From Mercenaria mercenaria (taxonomy: Eukaryota; Mollusca; Bivalvia; Venerida; Veneridae), in the NCBI RefSeq assembly GCF_021730395.1, contig NC_069362.1, positions 68,899,501 through 68,963,500 of the forward strand: a DNA stretch of 64,000 nucleotides, given 5' to 3'. The notes under the pieces are model-generated. The model ran no database searches and had not been told where the DNA came from. It was given only the letters and a program-made list of their open reading frames with translations. Shown here in pieces: positions 22,403-35,219 of this stretch; within the stretch, counting starts at the first letter, position 1, and each line of letters opens with the position of its first letter. Position numbers and translations under genes: made by a program.

Positions 22403-24627
22403 GTTAATACGACTCCGGAATTTGAAATATCTAGCACGTGAATCTAGTGTGCGAAATGAGCTTAGTCACGTATAATCCGTCACCATAAAAAAGAACCAGT
22501 TCAACAAGTATATTCCATTACGTGACATTCACGTTGTCAGTGGTGAGAAAACTACGTAATAGACCCCTTCAAAGAAATTTTGTAGAAAAATCACAATTTA
22601 TCCTTTTTTATTTTTTTTTCAGTTCGATAGATTGTAATATAATGAGCGATATGAGATAATAACAAATTATTGAAATATATGTATTTTAATTTTGTTGACA
22701 ACAGAAAACTCTTTATGCTCTTTATTTTAAGTTACCGAAACGCTCGCAATGTCTTCTTTGCGTGTCCTATACCCAGTGGTCTCCCCTGGTAGCAACATAC
22801 GTTTATTTCATCGTTTAGTTATTATGAAATTGTTTGAGTATTGTTCAGAGATTTAAGGCTGCTGTGGGTAATAAAATAAAAAATGAAACGGAAAGAAAGA
22901 AAAAATTACTAAACGGACAGCAAATCTAAAACAAAAGTAAATCTAACATAACAATCAAAGAATCTATGGTAGGATGTAATAAACATTACTTTGTGAAATC
23001 GTAACACGCCAGTTGTCAAAACGTTAAGATATTTACTTTGTTTAATTCGGAGCAACTTAACACCTTAGAAATAATGGTTGTTGCAGAAACAAGTGAAAAT
23101 AACAAGAACCATAAATCTGTCTTGAACTTCTTTAAGATAATCTCCCATTTTGTAAAACAATATCACTTTTTTGAAGATTTAATACAGCAGCATCGATTCC
23201 ACTGATTTTGAATTAAGGCAATGACTTTGACTTTAACTATCAAAGAGGAAAAACATCATAAGGACAACTCAACTGTCATGAATAGACATAGCATTATCAT
23301 CATTTTTGGTTTTCATTTTGCTGTTTAATTCTGTTCAGTCTCGGACAAATGATGAAACAAACAGCGATAGAAACGATAAAAAAAGTGTCTTGACTATTTT
23401 CCTTTGTATTATATTTTTTGTAGATATCTGTTTCTATATACTGATCTGTCAAGCAGCTTTGGCTAGAAATTTAACAGTTTTCAGAAAGATTGATCTGTAA
23501 AATGATAAATTGAGTATTAGGGCCTACTTATTACACGTACAACCTTAAAGCCATTGTATGATCTTAACTTGCAGGCAGCATAATATGTTGTATTCTCAGA
23601 CAATTGTGTCTCCTTAGATTATCAGCTCATGACTTGTGTTACGGTTGTTTTTTAAAAAGCTGTTTCCAACGTTGGTTCGATGTTAATGATATTTCTGCTT
23701 TAGTTCCGTAGTGAGCATTGGGTCCAACCTATGGTTCTGTGTAACAGATTTCTATTTAAACCATAGCTTTGAGTGAAAGGGGAATTGCACGTGTCATTAC
23801 CAGCAATGAACAGACTATCCGCTGTCATGTTGCTGACTTGTGTTCTATGCATGTAAAGGGTTTTCCTATAGATTTTAATACATTAGGCAACATCAGCTCG
23901 ATCGAGTCCATTCAATGTTTTTGTGAAAACATATCGAGAGCGCAAGGAATGTTGCGTACTTCATAACCTCTTATAAACACACCCAGCAAAATCGAGTCTT
24001 CGATAAATTGCTTGGTTGTGTTTTCTGCTTCTTAATGATTTTATAACCATAACTTGGTTCAGTTATGTCTACATTTAGACAACACAAAAAAGCGTTTAGT
24101 CTGACCGCTTTTGGTACATAGTAATTTTATATGTATAAGATAGTTTAAGGGAGATTACCATTTATTACGAGATGACTATAAGCGGTATAACTGGTTAAAT
24201 CATTAGTTTGTAACTACAAACATATTGCTATAGATAGGGATAAGTGAAACATCTTGCGATGTAATACTTATATCTGGAAAAACTGGACACTACTATAAAA
24301 TGCCTTGAAGTTTATCGATTTGCTTAACACCTTTTCTAACTCCACAGTTTGCTTCTGTTATTGTCCAAAAGGAATCTTCTCAAGGAGTTTGTTACTGTTG
24401 TTTTGTCTTCTCAGACGAAATGACCATTAAACACTGTATCCATTTTTCACTGAAATACTCCAATATTTGTCAGTGAAAACAAAACAGACCGTTGTTGACT
24501 ATGATATAAACATTTTTCCACTGACAGTACAATCATAGGAAAACACGTGCTCGACACAAATGTATTTTAGCAAAAGATTGTACTGGGTGCAACAAACTTG
24601 TACATTGTTAATATACCTGTGTAAATG
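22403..24627. other. Gene-free stretch
   Basis: No exon-like signal, RNA gene or repeat recognised in 2.2 kb. The short open frames at 23306-23500 and 23769-23966 show no motif or splice context. Confidence 0.5.
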
Positions 24628-25049
24628 TTAAAGACCCACCACGATCTAGTGACCTACTTTTTCCTCCCACATGAACTTCATGCAAATCATTCTGATAATA
24701 CTGGTATAATACAGCTATTCTACAAAATGACAGGTGGGCAATTTAGGCCCTCCTTGAATGAATGTGTTTTCACAACATCATCTGCAAATTTATTCAGTCA
24801 TTCTCTTTTCAGTATAATTTTATAAACATAGAATAATAACTATCTTACACTGTAGAAACAAAGTGTGGTCTAAACCACCTTAATACATTAAGTACTGTGC
24901 ATACTACTATATTAAGTTAATAATATATTTAGACATTAAACACATTGTCTTGGCCTTATATATGTCATTCTCAATTTGTGACCAGATACTTGTTATTTCT
25001 CATTTTCTTCGTGCAAAGCATGTATAATTACTATCATGGAGATACAGTA
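24628..25049 (+). repeat. 400-base interspersed repeat, copy 1 (interrupted at its right end)
   Basis: Nearly collinear with 43727-44129, from AAAGACCCACCACGA to CATGGAGATACAG. In copy 2 the sequence continues into a TTTTGTGGTGCGTC stretch. Here that continuation appears only at about 28993-29030 (TTTTGTGGCGCGTC), after 3.9 kb of other elements, so copy 1 seems split by later insertions. Family unknown; non-coding. Confidence 0.7.
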
Positions 25050-26580
25050 GACCTTTATCACGGACACGGACATGGGAATGTAAATGTAAACGTACTCTGT
25101 ACTTCGTTCAAATTTGGGGGGTTTTCTCAAATATGTTTTAGGAACTTGTGAGAATATGTCTGGTTATAAATTAAAGCGCATTTAAAAATATGTAGAGATT
25201 AAGGTTTAACCCAGTAAAGTTGCATGTTGTGTAAGCTTACAGAAAACAGTTAATGAAAAGTAAGACAAGGAACTGAGGGTCGATGTAGAATTGTATCTTG
25301 TATGTGTGTGGGGGGAGGGGTGGAGGGGACTTGAGAAAGGGGAGAGGGGTTAAAGGTCTGGATGTTTGGGAGAATAAAATTCTATTTATTTTGTCTTATG
25401 TTGGTGGTCAAGTTGTAAGTGTCATTGGGTTGGAGGAAAATGGATAGTTAGAAACAAAATGAGCTGTAAACACTGGCTCCATCTGCTTTTGGTAGCAAAT
25501 GAGGTAAGTGGAAGAAAGAGCTAATGATGGCACTAAGTTGTAAAGAAAGGCTACTTTTTGTAACAATTTGTAAACGTGTTTCAATTTAACGGGCAATATA
25601 AAGTTATAGTCATAAATGACTGTAGCTTATATATATGTAGAGCGATTTGCATAGATTTACTGTCTTAAGTTAGCACTTTTGACATGACAAGTTTTGAGGG
25701 TAGCGAAATAGAGCCGGTTCAAAAAAGAAAGTTGAAAAAGTTTGGGAAGCATAATTCACTACAAAATAAATTAGGTAGTTTAATAATTGTTTTGATTTGT
25801 CTATATACATTTTTGAGATACGAGAGGAAGCCAGTGCCGCTTTTGTAAGCGTTAAAGAGTTGGAGCCTAGGACCGTAGTTAAGCAGGTATTGAGAAGCTT
25901 GACATGAATATTTAACCAACATTATTACAAAATAGGAGGTTTGATTGCATTTCAGGCTCCTTCAGTTGGGGTCAATATTGAGTTCTGCTCAACCCGGGGC
26001 TAGAGGGCGTGGACGGTAGCATGCATTTCCACTACCGTCCATGAACAGGCTCAATCAAACCGAGCCTGCAACATTTTCGTTTTTGTTGTGTTGAGCGACC
26101 TGTGGAGTTTCCACTTTTTCTATTTCAATATTATTGTACCTAAACAAAGAAACAGCTACCGGCAAACGAATTTAGTTCTGTTTGAGAAACATTGTTACCA
26201 AACTTGGTTATTGCTAACGTATATCAGGACTTACCTTAAGAATGTATTTTCGGTCGCTAGGATGAAAAAAATCAACTGTTTAAAATCTGTTTATACTGAA
26301 CATGGTATTTTTTTGTAAGATGTAAATATATGTGTTCGTCTGTGTTCTCTTTGTAGACAAGATTTATTCCTTGCAGAGAATAACGCTTCCAAGAAATATA
26401 AAAAAATGCTGAGTCTTGATAATAAGATGAACACATTTGAATTTGATGTCTTAAAAAGTAATCGGAAAATAAAACGAATCCCTGCAGTTATGTGTTTTGA
26501 TTTGTATGTTTTGAGAAATCCCCCAGATTTTGACAATAGTACATAGTAGGTCTACATTGTCCGTGTCCGTTGTAAAGGTC
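25050..26580. mobile_element. TA-flanked DNA element, copy 1, with a nested repeat
   Basis: Flanking TA at 25048-25049 and 26581-26582. The ends GACCTTTATCACGGACACGG and CCGTGTCCGTTGTAAAGGTC form near-perfect terminal inverted repeats. The interior matches 26595-28562 in patches (for example GGGGTTTTCTCAAA; TTTAGAAACAA; TTTGAGAAAT...CCCCAGA). No transposase recognised. A G-rich run lies at about 25306-25350. Confidence 0.8.
26030..26122 (+). repeat. Short interspersed repeat nested in the DNA element, shared with 52764-52850
   Basis: Contains AATCAAACCGAGCCTGCAAC and TGTTGAGCGACC..TGGAGTTTCC. The reverse complement occurs at 52764-52850. The flanks (25935-26030) hold a partial inverted copy of the TTTGATT/AGGCTC part. 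Function unknown. Confidence 0.65.
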
Positions 26581-26594
26581 TAGCAGGGTTATTA

Positions 26595-28562
26595 GACCTT
26601 TATCACGGACACGGACATGGAAATGTAAATGTAAACTTACTCTGTACAGCGATCAAATTTGAGGGGTTTTCTCAAACTCAAACATATTATTGGAATCATG
26701 GTAACTTATTGTACTTATTGTACTTAGTGTGTATCGAGAATATGTATAATTATAATTACAGCGCATTGTCTTTTAAAATGTGTAGAGGTAAAGTTGAATC
26801 CTGTAAATTTGCATGCTGTACATACTTACAAAAACAGTGATCTGTGACGTATTTGTAAGTGTTTGGGAAAGGATGGGGTGCTCTAAAACAACTAAAAGAT
26901 ACACAAGGAATTAAAAAAGAAAGGAATATGAATAAAAATTACAAAGATAACTGACGGTCGGTGTAGGAGTGTAACTGGATGGTTTAAGGATCTGGGTGTT
27001 TGGGACAATACTTAAAAATTAGAACAACATAAAACTTATTTGTTTGTTGTCTCATGTTTTGGTAGTCAGGGTGTAAGAATCAGAGGGATGGAGGAAAATA
27101 GATATTTAGAAACAATATCAGCTATAATACAGCCTGTAAACACTGGATCCTCATATTTTTGTTGGCTAGTAAAGTAAGTGGAGGAAAGGGCTAATGATAC
27201 TTCCGAGGAGGCTCTAAGTAGCAAAACAAAAAGACTACTTTCTGTAACAATTTGGAACCTTATTTCAGTTAAACGCGCAATATAGTTCTAATCACAAACG
27301 ACTGTAACTGACATTTATGAAGATCGATTATCAGAGATGACCTGTTTTACGTCAGCACTTTCGAGAGTCGTGATATAGAGCCTGTTCAAAACGAAACTTA
27401 AGTTTTGCAATATATTCCGCTCCGGTTGGTAAAACATTAGAATTTCACAGAAATAGTACCTATATATATTTATTTGAGAAGCTTACTTTATTACAAAATA
27501 AATAATGTGGTTTACTGTTTGTTCTTACTTGCCTATTTGCACTTTTGAGATACGAGATGAAGCTATTGCCAGTTGTACAGGCGTAAGGAGTTGGAGCATG
27601 TGAGAAATTTATCCTTTAATAAGATCAGTCCTTAAGAAATGTTGCTTTTTTATTATAGTGATTGTAGTAAGAAGGCACTGAGAAGGTTGACTTAAACATT
27701 GAACCAACACTATTACAAAATATGAGGTTTAATGATTATAGGGGCGGTTACTAGAAAAATTTAGAAGGTGGCCAATTTTGACCCGAGCGCAAAGAGCAAA
27801 ACCGACACAGACGTCTGTGTGAGTACATATTATAGAAATCCTTATTCGCTTAAATTGATTGAGCTTAATTACAGTAAATGACGAGATGTTATGACAAAAC
27901 TTTGTTTATAGGTAGCTCTCTAATATAGAAAGGCTTGGATATATATTTGGTAGCTGCTTATTTGTTACTGAAAATAGAAAAATCGTTTTCGGTCAAGAGT
28001 TTATCACCAAACATGAGAAATAACATAGTTAAAAAAACACCAGCTTGCAATTGCATTAGAGCTGTTTGGATCAAAGTCGCTGTATCTAAGTTAATAGATA
28101 ATATTCTGCCATAAACTATACTTATTTGAGTGAAAAGACCTAGCAATGGTCTATTTGAGTTGAGGTCAGAATTGTTTTACCTAGACTGTCAAAATAATTC
28201 TCAAAAATTTCAAAAGTAAAAATTTATAGTATTTTATCAAATGACAATAAATAAAATTACAGGTATGTGACGTTTGATTAAACTGAACATGACATTTTTT
28301 CATCTGATGTATATGTAGATATAAAGTGTTCGTCTGTGTTCTCCTTGAGGACAAGATTTATTCGCAGCAGACGAGAGCACTGCCAAGAATTATAAAGATA
28401 TATGTTGTGCCTTGATAATTATAATTACGCGAAAACCTTTATTGTATTAATATCTTAAAAAAACGAAATCCTGTGGTTACAATTTTTGTGTTTTGAGAAA
28501 ATCCCCAGATATTGACCATAGTACATAGTACGATTACATTGTCCGTGTCCGTTATAAAGGTC
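26595..28562. mobile_element. TA-flanked DNA element, copy 2, adjacent to copy 1
   Basis: TA at 26593-26594 and 28563-28564. Same terminal inverted repeats as 25050-26580 (GACCTTTATCACGGACACGG; GTCCGTTATAAAGGTC). Only 14 bases separate the copies. It lacks the nested repeat of copy 1 but is longer in its middle. No transposase domain recognised in its short open frames. Confidence 0.8.
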
Positions 28563-28564
28563 TA

Positions 28565-28998
28565 TTATAACAGTAGCTTGATCTGGGATGCAGTATTCGG
28601 CTCGAGCGGATTTTGCCAGATCGGATCTCACGAGGCGCTTTGCGCGCCGAGTGTGATCCGACCTTGCAAAATCCACGAGAGCCGAATACAAAGTCCCAGA
28701 TCTAGCTACTGCTATAATGATCCTTTTATTATATACCTTTACCATTTTGATTCTTGTTTTGTTCTTGAACGAAATTTTCAATGTTTATCGATATTGAATG
28801 GAACTTAGTGAAGTTTTTATGTGCGCTATGTATAGAAATGAATCGAATCATGCATATTAATGAAAATAGTCCGGCAGCATACAATACGGAAGGTACAATA
28901 CGGAATTTAAAAGGTACAATACGGAATTTATGTCTGTCTGTTCATATTTAATGGTGAAATACAAGCCGATTTTTTACAGAATTCATATAGGTATATAA
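28565..28998. mobile_element. Palindromic MITE plus shared right flank, copy 1
   Basis: Arms TTATAACAGTAGCTTGATCT and AGATCTAGCTACTGCTATAA enclose a further inverted repeat, GGATTTTGCCAGATCGGATC against GATCCGACCTTGCAAAATCC (28565-28717). The following 280 bases or so, ending in GGTATATAATAAAA, also follow the copy at 39586-39930, so they belong to the same mobile unit or were copied with it. Short AATACGGAA tandem units lie at 28885-28935. Confidence 0.75.
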
Positions 28999-29308
28999 TA
29001 AAAAAGAACACATTTATTTTGTGGCGCGTCTTTAAGGTTTTTTGCAACATGAATAGAATTGGTTAGACAGAGCTTAATTATGCTCATAGGTATACTCCAC
29101 AAAAAGATCGTCTGTTTGACTGATCAAAAACAGAATTAGTTTTAGAAAGGGTTGCACAGATGGCCATCGCACTCTTGGTCCAGTTTGCTCATTAAACGCC
29201 TTCTAGGGAATCGCCGGTAAAATGTTCTGTATAGTTAAATGAACAATGGCATGACTTAAATGCTTTTGCTCAAAATTTACTGTTAGAATGAGGTACCTTT
29301 ACTAATAT

Positions 29309-32300
29309 AAGTAAGTAAGTAAATATTTTATTATAGTGACATGTGTTACACAGTGTACATATAAAGCCAAATATTAGCTACATTATTCTAAGAACACCCG
29401 GCCCCATGGGCCTATAAGTCACCTTCAATCGGTATATACATATTTCAAAGACGTCAAATTTTAAAAGTGCACTATATACATTTTTTTCAAACGTTGATGA
29501 CGGTCAATACCAAATATAATACAAAATATAATAAAGAACATCACGTATTACAGTAGCATTCAACAGTTCTATATGCGAGGTATACACATAAAATGCATAT
29601 AATTTATAAGAATGGTAAAGGCTTACATAACAACTTATTGATACATGTATAATATGTAAGCGTATTTTAAAAACACTTATGAAAATAGAAATGCACCAAT
29701 TATCAAATGATATCCTCCAATTAATGCCAGTTAATCAGTCTGCAGAATACAGACAGTTTCTACGCAATATGTAGGCTCTTACAATATATTTGGCCAGTTT
29801 TCGAACATGGTTTTGCATTAAATATGATAATTGTTGAGCAGGCGGTAATTGAACAAAATCATTATTGTTAAAAATATCGGCGAAAATACTAGATCTGACT
29901 GAACTGTATTTGTTGCAAGTAATGGCAAAATGAGTCTCATCTTCGACTTCTGAGTTCTCGCACAATTTGCATAGTCTCTCATTCAGTGGTTCTCCAATAT
30001 ATCTACCGGTTTCTACGCGCAAAGGTAATATCTCACACCTAAATTGCGCTAAAAGAGAACGTTCATATTTCTTTAGATTTAAACTGATATACTGTTCTTG
30101 CGTAAATTGACTTTTAAAAAGTTTGTACGTTCTTAGTTTTGGGGTATTCTGTACTTTGATGGTCCAAAGTCTTTCATAATATGTGTTAAGTCCGGTACAC
30201 ACAGTTTGCAGGTCAACATATGTTTTATTGTGGTAATGCTCCAAAATGTTGAGTTCTGACATAACATGTTTTATATCACTGCACCAGTTATTATTGTGTT
30301 CATTATAATCATAATTGAACATTTTCTTCGTTAGTCTATTTTCATCAAAACCAATCATTCTGTTCCAGTATCTTAACATGTTAAACCATCTGCGATACAT
30401 GCTGGGTATCCATCCAGTATCACCAAATAATGCCATTGTTGGCGCAAATCTATGTACCCCTAGGTAATATCTAATTGCTCGATTTTGCACGTTGTCGATT
30501 TGTTGAAATTGTTTATAGCCCCAAAACGAAGAACAGTAATCAAGAATAGGTACCACACAATTATTAAATAGTTTTTGGTATGAATTGAATCCAAAGTCTT
30601 TAAACTTATGTATTTTAGATATTAAACTTCCTAACGCTCTTTCGGCGCCTTTGGCTATTGCGTCACAGTGGAATGAATAGTCTAACTTTTCATGAAATAT
30701 TACACCAAGATATTTGTATTTATCCACTGTTTCTATTTCATTGTCACCTATAGTGAATAAAAAGTCTGATCTCTGAGCACGTCCTTTTCTAAAGTGCATA
30801 CATTTTGATTTGTTGTGTTTATTAAAACCCGCCACTTCTTGCACCAATCATGTATTTTATTTAGCATAGTCTGAAGGTTAACTTGCGAATCAGAAATCAA
30901 TGCTATATCATCTGCATATAACAGTAATGAAACTTGATTTTCACCAAATTTTATGCCTAGGTCAATGTCATTAATCTCACCAGCAAGGTCGTTTACGAAC
31001 ACGGAGAACAAAGTAGGTGAAAGGTTATCGCCCTGTTTTACACCGGAAGTGCAATTGAACCACTGTGTTAATTTATTATTTATCCGTACACATGAGATAG
31101 AGCTTGAATATATACTTTTTAGTGAATTGTACATTTTGCCATTAACGCCATTTGCTAGGAGCTTGTATAAGAGCATGTCCCTGTCTACAAAATCAAATGC
31201 CTTTCTTAAGTCAATAAATGCTGTAAATACTTCATTATTGTTTCTGACTATGCTATTCAATGTAAACACGTGGTCCTCACATGACCTATTTCGTCTAAAT
31301 CCGTTTTGCTCGTCAGCCAAAATGTTGTTACTTTCCAAACAATTTGATAGTCTCTTGTTCAAAAAAGAGCTATAAATCTTACTAATACACGATAATAGGC
31401 TGATACCCCTATAATTTAACGGTATACGACGATCTGAATTTAAATCCTTTAATATTGGACATATAATAGATTTTCGCCAATCACTAGGGATCATACTACT
31501 GTCAAAAATTATCTGAAAAAGTTTTTGTAAAGCCGCAATGATAGCAGGGAACTTTAGCACATCATATGGAATTCTATCATATCCGCATGAAGAATTTGAT
31601 TTTGCGTTCATAACAATCTGTGAAATTTCTTCCAGGGTGATATTTTTGTTAATTTGCTCATTAGATACATATAACAGATCTTCGATATTCATTTCTAATA
31701 GGTATTTATGTAATTTTGCTGTGTCGTTATTCGCTTCATCAAAGGCCGAAGTGTCACTAGCACTATACAAGTTAGCAAAGTCATTTTTCCACCTTTCAAA
31801 CACAGCATTTTCGTCACAATTCAAGCTACCTGAATTATCAATGATTTCAACTGGGATTAATCTTTCTGTACGAGGACCTAAATTCTTAATTTTCCTCCAA
31901 AACTCATTCGGATTGTTTGTACACATAACCTCTATGTCGAGCGATATGGATTGTCTGTAAGCACGGTCTGATTACCTCAAAAATTTGTCAAAATTATTTC
32001 TTGCGGTTACATAATCCCTTTTTCTTGCCATACGAATATTTCTATTTGCGTGACATTTTAGAAAATCTCTTTCCTTCTGTCTCATAATGTTCCAGAGTTC
32101 ATTCAGATCATCATTCCAGTAAGGTTTATGGGATTTAAAGCGTTTATTTGTACATTTGGTGGAGTTATATGTAGGGATTCTTTCCGACATTTCCTTAGTT
32201 ATTAAGTTACATAACTTCAAATGAATATTATTCATTTCCTCTTGTCTCTCTCTGGACTGTTGAATTAAAGTAATAATTTCCCGAATAGCTAATTTTGACA

Positions 32301-32458
32301 AATCACTGTTCATAAAATCAGTGGGTATTTTGTTTAATTTATATCTAGGATGTGTATATTCAGTTCTATTATTACTTTCACGGCTACGTTCAGGTCTGAA
32401 ATCACAGTTCACCGAAAACTGTGTCACTAGTACAGAGTGATCGGGCAGCTTTGATCTT
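29309..32458 (-). mobile_element. 5'-truncated APE-type LINE (non-LTR retrotransposon)
   Basis: Read on the minus strand it starts inside the end of the endonuclease domain (LPDHSVLVTQFS). A linker region follows, then reverse transcriptase: NYRGISLLSCISKIYSSFL, DEQNGFRRNRSCEDHV, FIDLRKAFDFVDRDML, GVKQGDNLSPTLFSVFVNDL, and the catalytic LLLYADDIALI at about 30915-30950. Next comes a thumb and C-terminal region ending in a Cys-Cys-His-Cys knuckle (LCKLC...HFAITC) near 29930-29970. The 3' end is an AATAAAATATT followed by a short (ACTT)n tail. Two breaks are visible: one in-frame stop (31972-31974) before the reverse transcriptase, and one frame change at about 30830. Most of the endonuclease is absent. 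The clade (CR1/Jockey/I-like) cannot be settled by eye. It lies 407 bases downstream of the first ependymin-related gene. Confidence 0.9.
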
Positions 32459-32864
32459 TCTTATATGTAGGCTGTTTTACCTGAATAACTAGAGTAAGGA
32501 GTGGCCTATTGGAACTAAACTGATATCTAGTTTGAAAACATATGTGTTTTTGTAGGCGGAGAATGCTTTTTAGGGCGAAAGTTGTATACCGTTCTGCGAC
32601 TGAATATTTTTTCGTAATTGGAAGACAAATCTTAACAAGTCACCCGAGTCTTTTCATCCTTATATGACGCATCTTCGACTCGTCTTGAAAAATTAGTTAT
32701 TTAGCTGTTGCTTTAAAGGAATATACCTTACTAATGAAAATTTTCTGGCGTTTTGATTAGTATGATGAATCCGGTTTAACGCTAATTAAAGTAATGTTAA
32801 ATCTCACACAAAAAACTTTATATGTCATACAAATAATAATAATAGGCATGATGAATATTTTGTA

Positions 32865-35219
32865 TTATTCTCTATTGTTTCTATGCATGTCTGCAAACTT
32901 CTGCAGGATATCCCGGATGCTTCCCGAATTTTTTATTGATCCTGACTCCTACAACGAAACAGCAAAACAAACATTTAAGAATCTTACTATTTTATTTATT
33001 TTAATAGTCATCAAATCATTAACAGTACAATATTTTGAACTACTGATGACTTCACAGATTTTTAAATGGGTTGCAATATGTTAACACATATAATTGCAAT
33101 AACAATATGATAGCCCTTAGTTAAATAAAAGGTTAATTTATCCAATCTCGCTCAAGTAGGTAACGGAGATAAAAGATTGCTTTACCTTTATTGTTGTCAC
33201 TTTGTCACATGACGACGGTGGGGTAAATATAGAAATGTCTTTTATACCAGGTGTGAAGTCGAATATATCTGCTACTGTGATGTCAACATTTTTGTCACTG
33301 TCGAACACATATGCCTGAGACACTGACATTCTCAAAGGAATACATTCACCCTCTTTATCATCTGAAGAAAACACTTTGGCCTATATTTATACAGTAACAG
33401 TACACCTTGCAATACTACTTTATATCTGGTTGCATTAGTAAAGGTTCTGATTTTGATCCTGTTTTATCATATATCTACGGTCAGAATACAGGTACTTTTA
33501 TATATTTATTTACAGCATATAGTTCCACAAACATACAAGATTATACTGTACAATCATATAACAATACATACATTCAAGAAGTAGTAAAGCTCATTAATAT
33601 TCATGAAGACGGAGTCTACAGTACATTGACATATACCTGACATGATAACCGTTACTGTAACCTTATACGGATATAGATATATGCGATTTCATAAATAAAA
33701 CGTTTTGTACCTGACAAAATAACAGTTACTGTAGCCTCATGCGGATTTAGATATATCTGATCTCATTAATAGTAAGTTTTATACCTGACATGATAACCGT
33801 TTCTGTAACCTCATACGGATCTAGATATATCTGAACTCATTAATAGTAAGTTTTATACCTGATAAGATAACCGTTACTGTAGCCTCATGCGAATCTATTT
33901 TTTTTCAAAAAAAGATATATGCGATGACATTAGTAGTAAGTTTTATACCTGACATGATAACCGTTACAGTGACCTCATACGGATCTAGATATATGCGATT
34001 GTGGAATATGAAGGTCTGCAAAACTTTTCCTGTTTTTCCCAGTAGACCTTTACTCATCAACGAAGCGTTAGCTAAAATGGAGTATACCTTCTTTAGGACT
34101 TATGTTACACACAAAAAACTAACGTTTTGTTTTAATATGCTGTATTAAGTGAAAATTGCAAAACTACAAACACAAGTGTCTCATGTAATAAAAACATGGT
34201 AGAAATATAGCTCTTGATAAAATATGTTTACTTGTGTCATATACTACGTCACGTAGCTATCCGAGTGTACGGACAGGAGTCAGTTTTGACGTTATTGACC
34301 AATGTCAGTCAGGTACCTCCAGTTTATATTGCAAAGTTGCCACTTACTTTTCAAAAATAACTTAACACTAATAAAGCATTTATTCGAAACTTAGTTGGTT
34401 AACAAAACTGAAACACTGAAAAAGAAAAGCTGGCGAGTAATAAAATATATGTTAAAAATTGGATATGGAACAAAAGAGATATACCAGGTATGCATTCTGG
34501 ATACAGTGGAAGTCCGACGTCCAACTTGTCACATGAACCATCTCCATACACACGCCATTGCACATTCTAAAATTTAACCCTTCTTGGTAACCCTTTGTTG
34601 CATATTGACATGCATCTGGTGCAAATACATAATAATGACAGGAAAACACGTGTATTTTAGACCGATAATTTTCTATGCTTATAATTATTATGAAGAATAA
34701 ATTCTATACAAAAGTACATCAACGTTAAGTCTTCATTAGGTAAGCATGAAAATTAATTTTGGCCAACATATATGACATTAATATTGGTTTGTTTAAGGTA
34801 GCGGACACGAAAATAGTTCAAATAAACCTTACTGACATAAAACAAATTAGTATAAACGAAACTAATAAATTTACCTTAATTTAGTTAGAATCACTGTTAT
34901 TTTCCAACGGAATCATACGTACATTTTTGTAGTCCAAAATATTTGCAGAATCCAGTACAATAGGAACCGGATAAATCGACATAAAACTCATTGAATGTTC
35001 ATGTGCGTACGTCAACTGGTTAATTCCGTCGAATGCCGTTCTAACTGTTGCGTTAGCATAACCGTATCCGTACCCGAGTTTTCCAGATGGGACATCAACA
35101 ACACCCTGAGAAATAAACATAAACGTCTCGAACTGATCCGGAAAGCAGCATATTGGTGCTGGCTTTACACTGAAACATGAAGCAACGGTAAGACAAATAA
35201 AAAGAATGTATAATTTCAT
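32865..35219 (-). CDS. Ependymin-related protein, copy A (5 exons)
   Basis: Exons 5' to 3': 35219-34923, 34566-34485, 34071-33949, 33361-33186, 32948-32865 (stop TAA 32865-32867). They join in phase to 253 residues, close to EPDR1 size. The start MKLYILFICLTVASC is a typical signal peptide, so the product should be secreted. Family marks: ICCFPDQFE near the N terminus, TAFDGINQLTY (the ependymin SYD..N motif region), and IFDFTPGIKDISIFTPPSSC, which matches the EPDR1 C-terminal GIKDPSVFTPPSTC. Ependymin-fold proteins form a beta-sandwich with a hydrophobic pocket and bind lipids; the ligand here is unknown. The copy at 40656-43570 has identical exon lengths. Intron 3 contains four decoy copies of the exon 3 end. 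EPDR identity is confident; function is not. Confidence 0.93.
33632..33990 (-). repeat. 75-base tandem repeat made of the exon 3 end and its splice donor
   Basis: The authentic exon 3 end and donor (33949 and adjoining GT) are followed in intron 3 by four more copies, at about 33857, 33781, 33706 and 33632. Each has the reverse complement of ATACCTGACATGATAACCGT plus CATACGGATCTAGATATAT. So each copy carries coding-like sequence and a GTATAAAAC-type donor. Spacing is about 75-89 bases. More decayed copies occur in intron 3 of the paralogue (41662-41830). Confidence 0.85.

Noticed and set aside
30953-31960. Plus-strand open frames of about 140 codons
   Set aside because: They are antisense to the LINE reverse transcriptase and show no motif.
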